Below, piece by piece: positions 16,357-24,709 of a stretch of DNA of 64,000 nt; position 1 is the stretch's first letter, and every line of letters begins with the position of its first letter. The notes beneath the pieces are model-generated. The model searched no databases. It had not been told where the DNA came from and saw nothing but the letters and a program-made list of their open reading frames with translations. The stretch is from Mycobacterium basiliense (GTDB lineage: Bacteria; Actinomycetota; Actinomycetes; Mycobacteriales; Mycobacteriaceae): assembly GCF_900292015.1 (NCBI RefSeq), contig NZ_LR130759.1:2108001-2172000 (forward strand), given 5' to 3'. The position numbers were made by a program, and so were the translations under genes.

Positions 16357-17118
16357 CTACCGGCGTCCGATTCCGGCCATAATGAGCGGCGTGAAGACCC
16401 GGATGTCCTCGCCGAAACGGGCGGCCGCCGCGTCCGCGTCTTGCCTGGACAGCAGACCGGCCTCGACGACGGCATCCTTGACGCTGTCGAATGACAGCTT
16501 GAAGAAGTCGAAACCTGGTGCGCTGGAATCGATGATTCGGGCCCGGCCTTCGCCGCGAACCTCGGTCAGGCCGGCGGCGGCCAGGTCGGCGACGAGCTGC
16601 CTGCCGTAATGTGGCTCGAATCCGGCTTGCTGCATGAAGGCCAGGATCGCCCCGGTGACCCGGTCGAGGTCGCTCCCACCGCCCTCGAAGCCGAATGAGG
16701 TCCAGTCATAGTCTTCGATGACCATCCATCCGCCGGGACGCAGGGCATTGGCCAGGCGGTCAAGGATCTGCCGGCGATCCGGTAGGTGTTCGAGCACGAG
16801 TCGTGCATGCACGATGTCGAACTCGCCCGCGGGAAGTTCCTCGGTGCGGATATCGAGGCGGCGGACCTCGATCGCGTCGTCGGCCAGCGGTTCAATGAAG
16901 CGCGTGTCGACGTCGACGGCCAGCACCGTGGCGCCGCGCCCGGTCATCCACCGCAGTAGCGAGCCCCCGCCGGCACCGATTTCTAGGCACCTGGAGCCCG
17001 CACCGATGCCGAGGGAGTCCAATAACGCCTGTGTTCCCGGGTCCCACAGGCTCTCGATGCCGGCCAACCGCCGGCGTTCTTCGGAGTAGCCTGGGTCGTA
17101 CACGTAGTCGCGCGTCAT
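16357..17118 (-). CDS. Class I SAM-dependent methyltransferase
   Basis: A 253-residue methyltransferase starting MTRDYVYDPGYSEE. Motif I is CLEIGAGGGSLLRWM (~residues 44-58), followed by the acidic VDVDTRF, and FDIVHARLVLEHLPDR (motif II/III), then LRPGGWMVIEDYDW. The fold matches UbiE/Methyltransf_11-type enzymes; the acceptor cannot be read. It lies between the Rieske operon and pcaHG and is transcribed leftwards, divergent from pcaH, so it may share regulation with the aromatic island or be a bystander. Confidence 0.85.
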   Translation of the reverse strand: MTRDYVYDPGYSEERRRLAGIESLWDPGTQALLDSLGIGAGSRCLEIGAGGGSLLRWMTGRGATVLAVDVDTRFIEPLADDAIEVRRLDIRTEELPAGEFDIVHARLVLEHLPDRRQILDRLANALRPGGWMVIEDYDWTSFGFEGGGSDLDRVTGAILAFMQQAGFEPHYGRQLVADLAAAGLTEVRGEGRARIIDSSAPGFDFFKLSFDSVKDAVVEAGLLSRQDADAAAARFGEDIRVFTPLIMAGIGRR

Positions 17119-17166
17119 GGGTTAACGCTAAAGCGTGCGACGGCTCTTTTAGTAGCCTGACCTATT

Positions 17167-17940
17167 GTGGAAGCCGCACCGGAGTGCGTCGCATCGCAAG
17201 ACGACATCACGGCGGAGATCGATACCGTCGCAGCCGAATACCGGCGCCAAGGTGGCAACGAAAGTCAGCCGCGGCTTGACTACCCGCCGTATCGCAGCAG
17301 CCTCATGCGTCACCCGCGGGCTTCGCTGTTGGCCGTGGACCCCGAAGAGGTGGAACGCTGGGTACCGATCTTCGGTGAGCAGGAAGTGCACCCCCTCGAC
17401 GCCGATCTAACGGCCGGGCACGTGGGTGAGCCGATAGGGGAGCGTTGCATCGTGACCGGCCGGGTGCTGGATGGATCCGGTGGGCCGGTTGCCGGCCAGC
17501 TGGTGGAGATCTGGCAAGCCAACGCCGGCGGCCGCTATCGCCACCAGCGAGACCAGCACTCCGCTCCGCTCGACCCCAACTTCACCGGCGCCGGTCGCTG
17601 TCTGACCGGGCTCGACGGGTCCTACCGCTTTGTCACCATCAAGCCTGGCCCATACCCGTGGCGCAACCATCACAATGCCTGGCGGCCCGCGCACATCCAC
17701 TTCTCGGTATTCGGAACGGTTTTTACCCAGCGCCTGATCACCCAGATGTATTTTCCCGGCGATCCGTTTTTCGATTTGGATCCGATCTTCCAATCGATTC
17801 TCGACCCCGCAGCTCGGCAACGGTTGATCGCCACCTATGACCACGACGTCACCCAGCCCGAGTACGCGACCGGCTACCGCTGGGACATCGTGCTTTCGGG
17901 CGGTCGCCGGACCTGGACCGAGGGAGACGCCGGTGACTGA
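17167..17940 (+). CDS. pcaH: Protocatechuate 3,4-dioxygenase, beta subunit
   Basis: A 257-residue intradiol dioxygenase. The ferric-iron ligands are all present: Y124 (GGRYRH), Y163 (PGPYPWRN), H176 and H178 (RPAHIHFS). The N-terminal helical segment with DYPPYRSSLMRHP is characteristic of PcaH. With PcaG it cleaves protocatechuate between the two hydroxylated carbons to 3-carboxy-cis,cis-muconate. The GTG start at 17167 is accepted from the alignment of the N-terminal region. The stop overlaps the pcaG start by 8 nt. No pcaB/C/D genes follow, so later beta-ketoadipate steps are not in this window. Confidence 0.94.
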   Translation: MEAAPECVASQDDITAEIDTVAAEYRRQGGNESQPRLDYPPYRSSLMRHPRASLLAVDPEEVERWVPIFGEQEVHPLDADLTAGHVGEPIGERCIVTGRVLDGSGGPVAGQLVEIWQANAGGRYRHQRDQHSAPLDPNFTGAGRCLTGLDGSYRFVTIKPGPYPWRNHHNAWRPAHIHFSVFGTVFTQRLITQMYFPGDPFFDLDPIFQSILDPAARQRLIATYDHDVTQPEYATGYRWDIVLSGGRRTWTEGDAGD

Positions 17941-18481
17941 ATTATCCTGCACCCCTGGACAAACCGTCGGACCGTTCTTCGCGCTCGGCCTGTGCTATCC
18001 AGGTGACAGCATGTTGGTCAGCGCAGCGCATCCGGGCGCCCTCCGGCTGCACGGCGTGGTGTACGACGGTGCCGGCGTGGCGGTCCCCGACGCGCTGCTT
18101 GAACTGTGGCAGGCCGACGCCGAGGGGGGTATCCCACGACGGGCCGGCTCATTGCGCCGTGACGGGTTTACCGGGTTCGGCCGAGCCGCAACCGACACCG
18201 ACGGGCACTATGAGTTCACCACTGTGGCACCGGGTTCGGTAGCCGGCCGGCCACCATTTTTTGCGATCACAGTCTTTGCCCGAGGTCTGCTGCACCGGCT
18301 ATTTACTCGCGCCTATCTGCCCGCAACCGATCTGGAGTCCGATCCGGTGCTGGCCGGAGTCGATGCCAGTCGTCGGTCCACCTTGGTGTGTGTCGACGAA
18401 AATGGTCCGGGCCGTGCGGGTTACCGCTTCGATATCCGTCTGCAGGGCCCAGCGGAGACGGTGTTTCTGATGTTTCGATGA
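17933..18481 (+). CDS. pcaG: Protocatechuate 3,4-dioxygenase, alpha subunit
   Basis: A 182-residue intradiol dioxygenase-fold protein: TPGQTVGPFFALGL at the N-terminus (the alpha-subunit signature), LLELWQADAEG, YEFTTVAPG and FARGLLHRLFTRAYLP. It lacks the Tyr/His iron ligands, as PcaG does; the active site is made mainly by PcaH. GTG 17933 overlaps the pcaH stop (GTGACTGA), indicating coupled translation; the longer frame back to 17837 lies inside pcaH and is rejected. Confidence 0.93.
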   Translation: MTELSCTPGQTVGPFFALGLCYPGDSMLVSAAHPGALRLHGVVYDGAGVAVPDALLELWQADAEGGIPRRAGSLRRDGFTGFGRAATDTDGHYEFTTVAPGSVAGRPPFFAITVFARGLLHRLFTRAYLPATDLESDPVLAGVDASRRSTLVCVDENGPGRAGYRFDIRLQGPAETVFLMFR

Positions 18482-18581
18482 CGGCCGCCGCGCGCGGCGT
18501 TGCCACGGTTGTGACCTTTGCCTCTACTAACCCGCAGTTCGGCGATGATGGCATCAAAGGTGACCCGATAAGGAGGCGGCG

Positions 18582-18872
18582 ATGACAGCTGCGTGCGACG
18601 ACACCAGGGCCGCCAAGGCCTGCCGAATTGATGTGATGGTCCAAGAGCGTGCGGAGCGCACCCGGGCAAAGGCGCGACTGGAGTGGGGCGATCACACGCT
18701 GGTCGGGATCGGCTTGGCACGGCTGGACCCGGCCGACGAGCCGGTGGCCCAGATCGGCGACGAACTCGCGATCGCCCGCGCGTTGACCGATCTGGCGGAT
18801 CAGTTGTTCGCGTTGACTTCCGCGGACATTCAGGCCAGCACTCACCAGCCGGTGACGGGCCTGCATCACTAG
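18582..18872 (+). CDS. DUF1876 protein (Rv2632c/Rv1738-like)
   Basis: A 96-residue protein with the DUF1876 pattern CRIDVMVQE...TRAKARLEWGDHTLVGIGLARLDPADEPV. The family includes the M. tuberculosis dormancy protein Rv1738, whose structure resembles ribosome-hibernation factors, and Rv2632c, the positional homologue here. A GATAAGGAGGCGGCG ribosome site precedes the ATG. The role in slowing ribosomes during hypoxia is family knowledge, not shown here. It follows pcaG by 100 bp and marks the border between the aromatic island and the dormancy-type block. Confidence 0.87.
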   Translation: MTAACDDTRAAKACRIDVMVQERAERTRAKARLEWGDHTLVGIGLARLDPADEPVAQIGDELAIARALTDLADQLFALTSADIQASTHQPVTGLHH

Positions 18873-18879
18873 CCGGGCC

Positions 18880-20202
18880 CTATTGCTGACCCAGGTGTCC
18901 GAGAAACCAGTCACGCGCCAGGGCCGCGGCTTGCTGAAGGGTGCCCGGTTCTTCGAAGAGGTGCGTGGCGGCGGGGACCACCGCAAGCTCGCACACCGCT
19001 GGCATCGCCGCTTGCGCCCGTCGGTTCAGCTCGAGAACCGCGTCATCGCGCCCGCCCACGATCAGCAAGGTAGGGGCCCGCACTTCGAGCAACGTGTCTC
19101 CGGCGAGATCGGGCCGCCCGCCGCGGGATACCACCGCCGACACCTTGACGCCCGGATGCGCGGCGGCAACCAGGGCGGCGCCGGCGCCCGTGCTGGCCCC
19201 AAACAAGCCGACTGGCAGCGCGGCGGTGTCAGGTAGGCCGGCCAGCCAAGCCATCACGTCGACCAATCGACGGGCCAACAAAGCGAGGTCAAAGACGTTG
19301 GCACGGTCGCGCTCCTCCTCGGGCGTCAGCAGGTCGAGCAGTAGGGTAGCCAATCCGGCCTGGGTGAGTACCTCAGCGACATATCGGTTGCGGGGACTGT
19401 GTCTGCTGCTTCCGCTGCCGTGAGCGAACACGACGACACCGGTCGCGCGATCGGGAATGGTCAGCAACCCGACCAGTGACACGCCTTCGGCGGTCAGCCG
19501 GACTTCCCGGTCGCGTGGCGCCTCGTCGGCGCCACCAACCGTGGCGAATCTGGCCCGGGCGCGATCGAGCAGCGCGACCACTTCCTCGTCCGAGGTCTGG
19601 TTGAAGTTGCGGTAGCCCTGGCCGACGGCGAAGTACGGGATTGGTGTTTCCAGACACACCACCTCGTCGGCGTAGTCGGCGAACCTCTCGGCGGTGTCAG
19701 ACGCCCCAATGGGCACCGCCAAAATCACCCCGCTGGCACCCTGAGCGCGCGCAACCTGGCAGGCCGCTTGCGCGGTGGCCCCGGTCGCGACACCGTCGTC
19801 AACAATCACCGCGATCTTTCCCGGCAGCGCGATCGGGGCGTGATCGCCGCGGAAACGCCGCACCCGCCGCCGCAGCTCGGCCCACTGGGCCTCCTCGACC
19901 TCAGCCATTTCCCTTTCGTGCAGCGCAACCTCGCGGACCACGGAGTCGTTGGTTACCCGCACGCCGCCTTCGCCGATGGCACCGAAGGCAAGCTCGGAGT
20001 GCAAGGGCACGCCAAGCTTGCGCACCAGCAGCACATCGAGTGGAGCGTGTAGCGCCACGGCAACTTCGAAAGCCACCGGCACACCGCCGCGCGGCAAACC
20101 CAGCACCACCACGTCGTGGCCCCGCAAGAACCCCAGCCGTTGCGCCAATTGCCGGCCGGCATCAGCGCGGTCGTCGAACTGCCTCATCCGTCGAGTGTCC
20201 AT
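18880..20202 (-). CDS. Phosphoribosyltransferase + alpha/beta-hydrolase fusion (Rv0571c-like)
   Basis: A 440-residue two-domain protein. Residues ~10-215 are a type I phosphoribosyltransferase: GLPRGGVPVAFEVA, VLLVRKLGVPLHSELAFGAI, and the PRPP loop IAVIVDDGVATGATAQAA. Residues ~230-440 are a dienelactone-hydrolase-like alpha/beta hydrolase: VVFAHGSGSSRHSPRN, nucleophile elbow LFGASTGAGAAL, and a final catalytic His in AATHLFEEPG. M. tuberculosis Rv0571c and Rv2030c have related architectures and belong to the DosR regulon. Substrate unknown. It is divergent from nothing and converges on the DUF1876 gene with a 7-bp gap. Confidence 0.88.
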   Translation of the reverse strand: MDTRRMRQFDDRADAGRQLAQRLGFLRGHDVVVLGLPRGGVPVAFEVAVALHAPLDVLLVRKLGVPLHSELAFGAIGEGGVRVTNDSVVREVALHEREMAEVEEAQWAELRRRVRRFRGDHAPIALPGKIAVIVDDGVATGATAQAACQVARAQGASGVILAVPIGASDTAERFADYADEVVCLETPIPYFAVGQGYRNFNQTSDEEVVALLDRARARFATVGGADEAPRDREVRLTAEGVSLVGLLTIPDRATGVVVFAHGSGSSRHSPRNRYVAEVLTQAGLATLLLDLLTPEEERDRANVFDLALLARRLVDVMAWLAGLPDTAALPVGLFGASTGAGAALVAAAHPGVKVSAVVSRGGRPDLAGDTLLEVRAPTLLIVGGRDDAVLELNRRAQAAMPAVCELAVVPAATHLFEEPGTLQQAAALARDWFLGHLGQQ

Positions 20203-20364
20203 CGACTCATTGATCGCCGGTATGGCCGGAGGTCACAAATTGCCGGCCTCGGTAGCGCGCCCGCCACCGCCCGACCGGGCCCTGCGCGGCCCCGCCAAAG
20301 TCAGGTCATCAGCACGAAGAGCTGGACCGCAGCATGTTTGGTTGGCAGATGCACAGCCGAAGCC

Positions 20365-20892
20365 TCACCGAGCAGCGTCGGTGTCTCGGAGGCTGCCATC
20401 GGGGTTGTAGCGGCTGGCGAAGACCTCGGCCACTGCCGTCGCGGCCTCTGCCGGTGTCGGCAAATTCCAGGTCTTGCGCACGAATTCGCCGAGGCATGCC
20501 AGGCGTTGTTGGTCCCCGTCGGCGGCTTGACTCATCCTGTCGAGAATGAACACATATTGTGCCGACTGCGCCCGTTGTCGAGCCAAGTCCGCGATCACCA
20601 GGATCTCGGCGGCGAGCTGCGACTCGCTCATCCGCACCACCTGGGCGGTGAGCCGGATCTGCTCGACGCGGCCATCCATCAACGCCGACACCGACACGCT
20701 GCCTTGGGGATTGGTCACCGTGGCAGTCTCGACCTGAGCCTGCGTGTCGTCCACGGTGGTCTCGCCGTCGGTGGGCGCAGGCCGGGCCAACCCAACGATC
20801 GGGTCCACAGCCCACCGGGGCGCGCCGTCGGTGCCCCAGGGATCAACGGCGTCGAAATCGTCGCGGTCGAAGTCATCCCTAGGTAGCGCCAT
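20365..20892 (-). CDS. espD: ESX-1 accessory protein EspD homologue
   Basis: A 175-residue protein starting MALPRDDFDRDDFDAVDPWG, closely parallel to M. tuberculosis EspD (MDLPGNDFDSNDFDAVDLWG). Conserved blocks follow: FTVTNP-type TVTNPQGSVSVSALMDGR, RMSESQLAAEILVIADLARQ and AQSAQYVFILDRMSQ. EspD is needed for stable EspA and EspC and for ESX-1 substrate export. ATG 20892 is chosen to match EspD; the frame to 20931 adds 13 unrelated residues. Third gene of an espA-espC-espD operon, 57 bp after espC. Confidence 0.92.
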   Translation of the reverse strand: MALPRDDFDRDDFDAVDPWGTDGAPRWAVDPIVGLARPAPTDGETTVDDTQAQVETATVTNPQGSVSVSALMDGRVEQIRLTAQVVRMSESQLAAEILVIADLARQRAQSAQYVFILDRMSQAADGDQQRLACLGEFVRKTWNLPTPAEAATAVAEVFASRYNPDGSLRDTDAAR

Positions 20893-20949
20893 CACGGCGT
20901 CCCTTCTCGACAACCGCATCGGATAGCGCAACGTGGGTTACCAGTGCGG

Positions 20950-21261
20950 TCAGCTGAACAACGAACTCAGAGTGGTGCTCCATGTTTCGTCGGCCTCGAG
21001 ATAGGCGCGTGCCGCACTGCGTAGCGAGTTGGCCAGATCGATACCGGCCGTATGCAAGGACGAGCCGAGGGTATTGCGCGTGTTCTCGTACATCTGCAAC
21101 GCGGTGTTGAACTGCTTGCAGTATGAACCGTGAGTGACCGTCACCGAATCGCTGAGACCGGCCGCGGATTCGGTGGCCGAGGTGGCGTCGGCCGCCGCAT
21201 TGTCGTGGTGGGAGGCCAGTACTCCGAGGAACTCGGGTTCGACTTTCAGATTGGCTGTCAT
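20950..21261 (-). CDS. espC: ESX-1-exported protein EspC homologue
   Basis: A 103-residue protein with the EspC pattern: [15 protein letters not shown] near the N-terminus, [22 protein letters not shown] in the middle and [13 protein letters not shown] near the C-terminus. The YLEAD element is a YxxxD/E type VII secretion signal. Length equals M. tuberculosis EspC (Rv3615c, 103 aa). EspC is co-secreted with EspA and can form filamentous surface structures. It lies 71 bp downstream of espA. Confidence 0.94.
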   Translation of the reverse strand: MTANLKVEPEFLGVLASHHDNAAADATSATESAAGLSDSVTVTHGSYCKQFNTALQMYENTRNTLGSSLHTAGIDLANSLRSAARAYLEADETWSTTLSSLFS

Positions 21262-21332
21262 CGATCACAGTCCTTTCCGTCCGGGTCGTGTTACAGCGTT
21301 AGTTGGCAGTGGGTTTGGCTGGTCAACGGGGT

Positions 21333-22493
21333 TCAGACGGCGCGCAGCAGTGGCGTCGCTTGGGCGCCGCTGACGCCGGCTTCGACGGGTGCGCGTTCGG
21401 CATCGTCCGTTCCCGCCGCGGCGCCTTCCGCGTACTTCTTGGTGGTTGCGTCCTTGGACCCCGACGCCGGATGCATGCCGCCCATACCTTGGGGCCCCTG
21501 CGCGGAGGCCGGTTGTGACGGTTCGCCCATCTGTTCCATCAGGTTCCCGACTGGGGCAGCGCTCGAGACACTGGGGTTTGCCTGACTGGCCGCCGAACGC
21601 AGTTGCGCAGGCTTCGACAAGCCGCCGAAGCCGGACCCGCCCAGCATGCTGCCCAACCCGGTCGAACCCGCCGAGCCGGCGGCGTCCGACAAGCCGGCGG
21701 CGCTGGCCAAGCTCGCCGAGCCGCCCGACGCGGAGGACCCCGATGAGCCGAACAAGCTGGTTAGCTGAGACAAACCGCTTAGGCCGCCCAAGCCGGGCAC
21801 GCCCTCAAAGAAACTCTCCAGCTTTGAGAACCACTGAGAGAGCAACTTGGAAACCCACCCGGTCAGTTTGTCCCAAAGCTGCTCGAGATATTCGAATGCG
21901 TTCTTCAAGAAGTCCCAGATTTCGGCCACGACGTCCACGACGGCGCTCACCACACTGGCGACCACCGAGGCCAGCAGTTTTGCCAGCTTGGCCAACAGAA
22001 CGAGCAGCCGAACCGCGTTGATCAGGGTCTTTGCGATCAAGTAGGCGAGTCCGACCCCTACCGCCGTCATGGCAACTGCGCAAGCTGTCGCCTGGAACGT
22101 CGCCGACATGCCCCAACCGACAATCGGTATATACGTCATGTCCACAGCTGCCGGACGGACGTACTCGAGCCCTTTCTTCGCGTCGTCGAGGATCTCGCGG
22201 GTCTTCTTGACGGCGCTGGCCTGATCGGCGATCAGCGCCTCGAGCTCACGCTCGAGTTCCTCGAGCTCCTTGAAGAAATTCGCGAACGTCTCGTTTTTGC
22301 TGGAGTATTTGTCCGCGGCGGAACCCTGCCAACTATCGCCGGGGAACGCCGATTCCAGTTCATTAAGGCCCTTGTCAAACAGCGAGGAGGTGAAGCTCAA
22401 TATACTCCCGTCGTTGGGTATTCCAATCCCGAGAAGGAGTTCCAAACCATTGATGGCAGCTACGGTTGGATCGATGATGAAGGCTCTGTTCAC
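21333..22493 (-). CDS. espA: ESX-1-associated substrate EspA homologue
   Basis: A 386-residue protein (M. tuberculosis EspA 392 aa). It begins VNRAFIIDPTVAAINGLE with GTG at 22493, has the WxG element FPGDSWQGSAADKY, a coiled-coil region rich in Glu/Lys (~75-115), a hydrophobic central stretch with VDMTYIPIVGWGMSATFQ and a cysteine (TACAVAM) matching the EspA disulfide Cys138, GLSQLTSLFG, and the near-identical C-terminal TTKKYAEGAAAGTDDAERAP. First gene of an espACD operon. In M. tuberculosis the operon is elsewhere (Rv3616c-Rv3614c), so this is either a relocated or an additional copy. Confidence 0.95.
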   Translation of the reverse strand: MNRAFIIDPTVAAINGLELLLGIGIPNDGSILSFTSSLFDKGLNELESAFPGDSWQGSAADKYSSKNETFANFFKELEELERELEALIADQASAVKKTREILDDAKKGLEYVRPAAVDMTYIPIVGWGMSATFQATACAVAMTAVGVGLAYLIAKTLINAVRLLVLLAKLAKLLASVVASVVSAVVDVVAEIWDFLKNAFEYLEQLWDKLTGWVSKLLSQWFSKLESFFEGVPGLGGLSGLSQLTSLFGSSGSSASGGSASLASAAGLSDAAGSAGSTGLGSMLGGSGFGGLSKPAQLRSAASQANPSVSSAAPVGNLMEQMGEPSQPASAQGPQGMGGMHPASGSKDATTKKYAEGAAAGTDDAERAPVEAGVSGAQATPLLRAV

Positions 22494-24400
22494 ACCTAAT
22501 ACCCCACAGCCGTATATTCTGCGGATGGTGCCTGCCGGCGCCCGACATTGCACGCTTTGACGTTTCACTTCTAATACTTTGCATAGCAGATGTCAATGGT
22601 GCTTATTGCGCGGATTTGGTGCCGTATCCGGTGCCCCCGGTGACATCGGCCGATCTTCGCCCGGGTGGCATGAACCCACGCATGGCGGCTGGGACAACCC
22701 CGCGGCCGATGCGTCCGGCGTCCGCGGACTACAACGAGAGATCTTGTAGCACAGCTAAATTTGTGGTGGTGCAACTGGCATGGCGTCCAGCTCGGGGCTG
22801 AGCGCGACGCCCGTGTGCCGGGGCGAGTCAAGCTCGGCGCGGCAGCGTGAGGGGGTTTTCTGGTTGGCGAGGAGGTTTTTCGCTAGCGACGCGGGCACTT
22901 CCGGCGGGCCACCAAAGAATGCTGTTGCCTGGGCATAAGTCGACCTCACCGGTAAAATTATTTGCCATGGTTATATCACAAGCTTACTTTGGCTCAAATT
23001 TGAATAGCGCTATTGGCTGAGATGGCGATGTTCGAATGCAGCGAATTTGCATAATCGTGCGAGGCGTCGAATTCTGCCTGGGCCCCGCTGTTAAAGGCGG
23101 AGCTTTGGCAACGAAAACCCCAATCGAGTTGCGGCGCGGACGTGCGATGATAGTTCGATTCGGAAGAGTTTGCCATTTGGGTCATCGGAGCTGTGCTCGA
23201 TGCTGGACAGATTTGCCGCACCGTTCGGCTGGCGCTCCACCCGGCGTTGCGCGAGGCACCAACTGGCGGGTTTCAGGTTGCGCCAGTTATCTTGGCGGCG
23301 GGTCGAACGACTTCCGTATCAAGATCAATGGAGTTGCCGGGCGCGTTTGGCAGCAATGTCGCGATCGGACAGCGAAGCTCGGCAACGGCGTCGGTAGGGA
23401 CTGTGACTACTGTGACTCCAGCAAACGCAAGTGACGACACGCTGATCGGTCGATTCAGCGCATCTTCGCGGCTTCGGAAACGCGAGTTGTTCAGGAGGCG
23501 GCCAGCTGGTGATGGTGCAGGTGCGCCCGACCGCATGGGTTGGGTGGCACACCGCCACGTGCGTCATGCCGGGTGAATCTCTTGCTTTGAATCCGTGGAA
23601 GTGCCGATGGCTTGATCGGAGTTGCAACAAACGCATCGACGGCGCGATCGAGGCGACGGACGAAGCCGTCGCACCCCCGTGTGCAATCAGGGCGCGGCGG
23701 CCCCGCGATGCCCAGGTCGCCAAAACCTGAAGGACCTGCTTGCGGTCTGCGCTGGCGCGATCGGCGGTTGGCGGTGCGCTGCATCGAAAGCGTCCGCTAT
23801 GCGGGAATCGACGCCCTCGGTGATATCGGCCTGCGGTGGCCGGCAAATGTGATCAGGCCAACGGAAAACAGTGGGCACCACCATTTCTGAGATCCTTCCT
23901 AAGCCGACCCCGGATGGCGGATCACGGCCGCTCGGGCGACCGCGCGGCGTGAGACTGCAGGACCTTGGTGTTCGCGGCGCGGGATGGTAGGGGCCGCGGT
24001 GGTTGGCGGCAAGCATCGAAGGTTCTGTGAAACAGGTTGACAGACAGCGCATTCAGACCGCCCCGGTGCCGTTCTCAGGCCACTCTTGGGTCGCGCTGGT
24101 CCGCGGTGACCGCCGCCACGGCGGCGTGCGCGTGGATCGCCACGCCGGTACTGGGATACCAAGAGTCCCAGTCCCGAACCTGGTGTCTATCGAGCCGGAC
24201 AGGGATCCACGGCGCTTGAGCTCCCAGCCCACCGGCGTGCCCGCACGGTCGAGGTCTGGCTGGCAAGGCCCAACCATCGCCGGCACCCAGACCAGGCTCG
24301 CTACTCCCGCAAATGTGTTGCTGCTAATGTCTATCCGGCTTTTCGCCGTTGGCAGTTCGGTTACCAAGCACGGCACCACTGACTCAGAAGGTAGGGAGTG
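22494..24400. promoter_or_regulatory. 1.9-kb gene-poor region between espA and the PE/PPE pair
   Basis: No open frame here has a recognisable domain, good codon use and a ribosome site; the longer open stretches (for example 23036-23434 + and 23325-23846 -) look incidental. Base composition is more AT-rich than the flanks around 22900-23050. In M. tuberculosis espACD is preceded by an unusually long regulatory region bound by EspR, PhoP and Lsr2, so an equivalent control region is plausible. It also contains the divergent promoter for the PE/PPE genes. Nothing else definite is visible. Confidence 0.5.
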
Positions 24401-24706
24401 ATGACACTGCAGGTAGTTCCCGCTGGCCTGTCGGCAGCCAGTGAGGCGGTGAACGGGATCGCTGCTCGGCTGGCGGCCGCGCATGCTGTTGCCGCACCGG
24501 TGATCTCGGCGGTGGTGCCACCGGCTGCCGATCCGGTCTCGCTACAGGCCGCGGTTGTGTTCAGTACCCAAGGCGGGGAGCGCACCCTGGTGGGTGCTCA
24601 AGGAGTCGAAGAACTAGCCCGTTCGGGGGCCGGCGTCGCCGAGTCCGGCGCTAACTATGCGGCTCGTGATGCCGCGGCGGCCGCTTCCTACACGTTTGGC
24701 ATGTAA
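24401..24706 (+). CDS. Short PE-family protein (PE35-like)
   Basis: A 101-residue PE protein with no extension: [20 protein letters not shown] at the N-terminus, [17 protein letters not shown] (the PE-domain turn) and a C-terminal NYAARDAAA, whose YxxxD motif is the type VII secretion signal. ATG 24401 follows GGTAGGGAG; a GTG immediately before it (24398) is an alternative. It ends 3 bp before the PPE gene, the usual PE-PPE pair arrangement in which the two proteins form a secreted heterodimer. The pair is divergent from espACD. Confidence 0.88.
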   Translation: MTLQVVPAGLSAASEAVNGIAARLAAAHAVAAPVISAVVPPAADPVSLQAAVVFSTQGGERTLVGAQGVEELARSGAGVAESGANYAARDAAAAASYTFGM

Positions 24707-24709
24707 GAG

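Noticed and set aside
18508..18527. Possible DosR box upstream of the DUF1876 gene (GTGACCTTTGCCTC core)
   Set aside because: Too many mismatches to the GGGACTWWAGTCCC-type consensus; a scored motif scan would be needed.
23036..23846. Open frames of 127-173 codons in the espA upstream region
   Set aside because: No ribosome sites, atypical amino-acid composition, overlap on both strands, no family resemblance.
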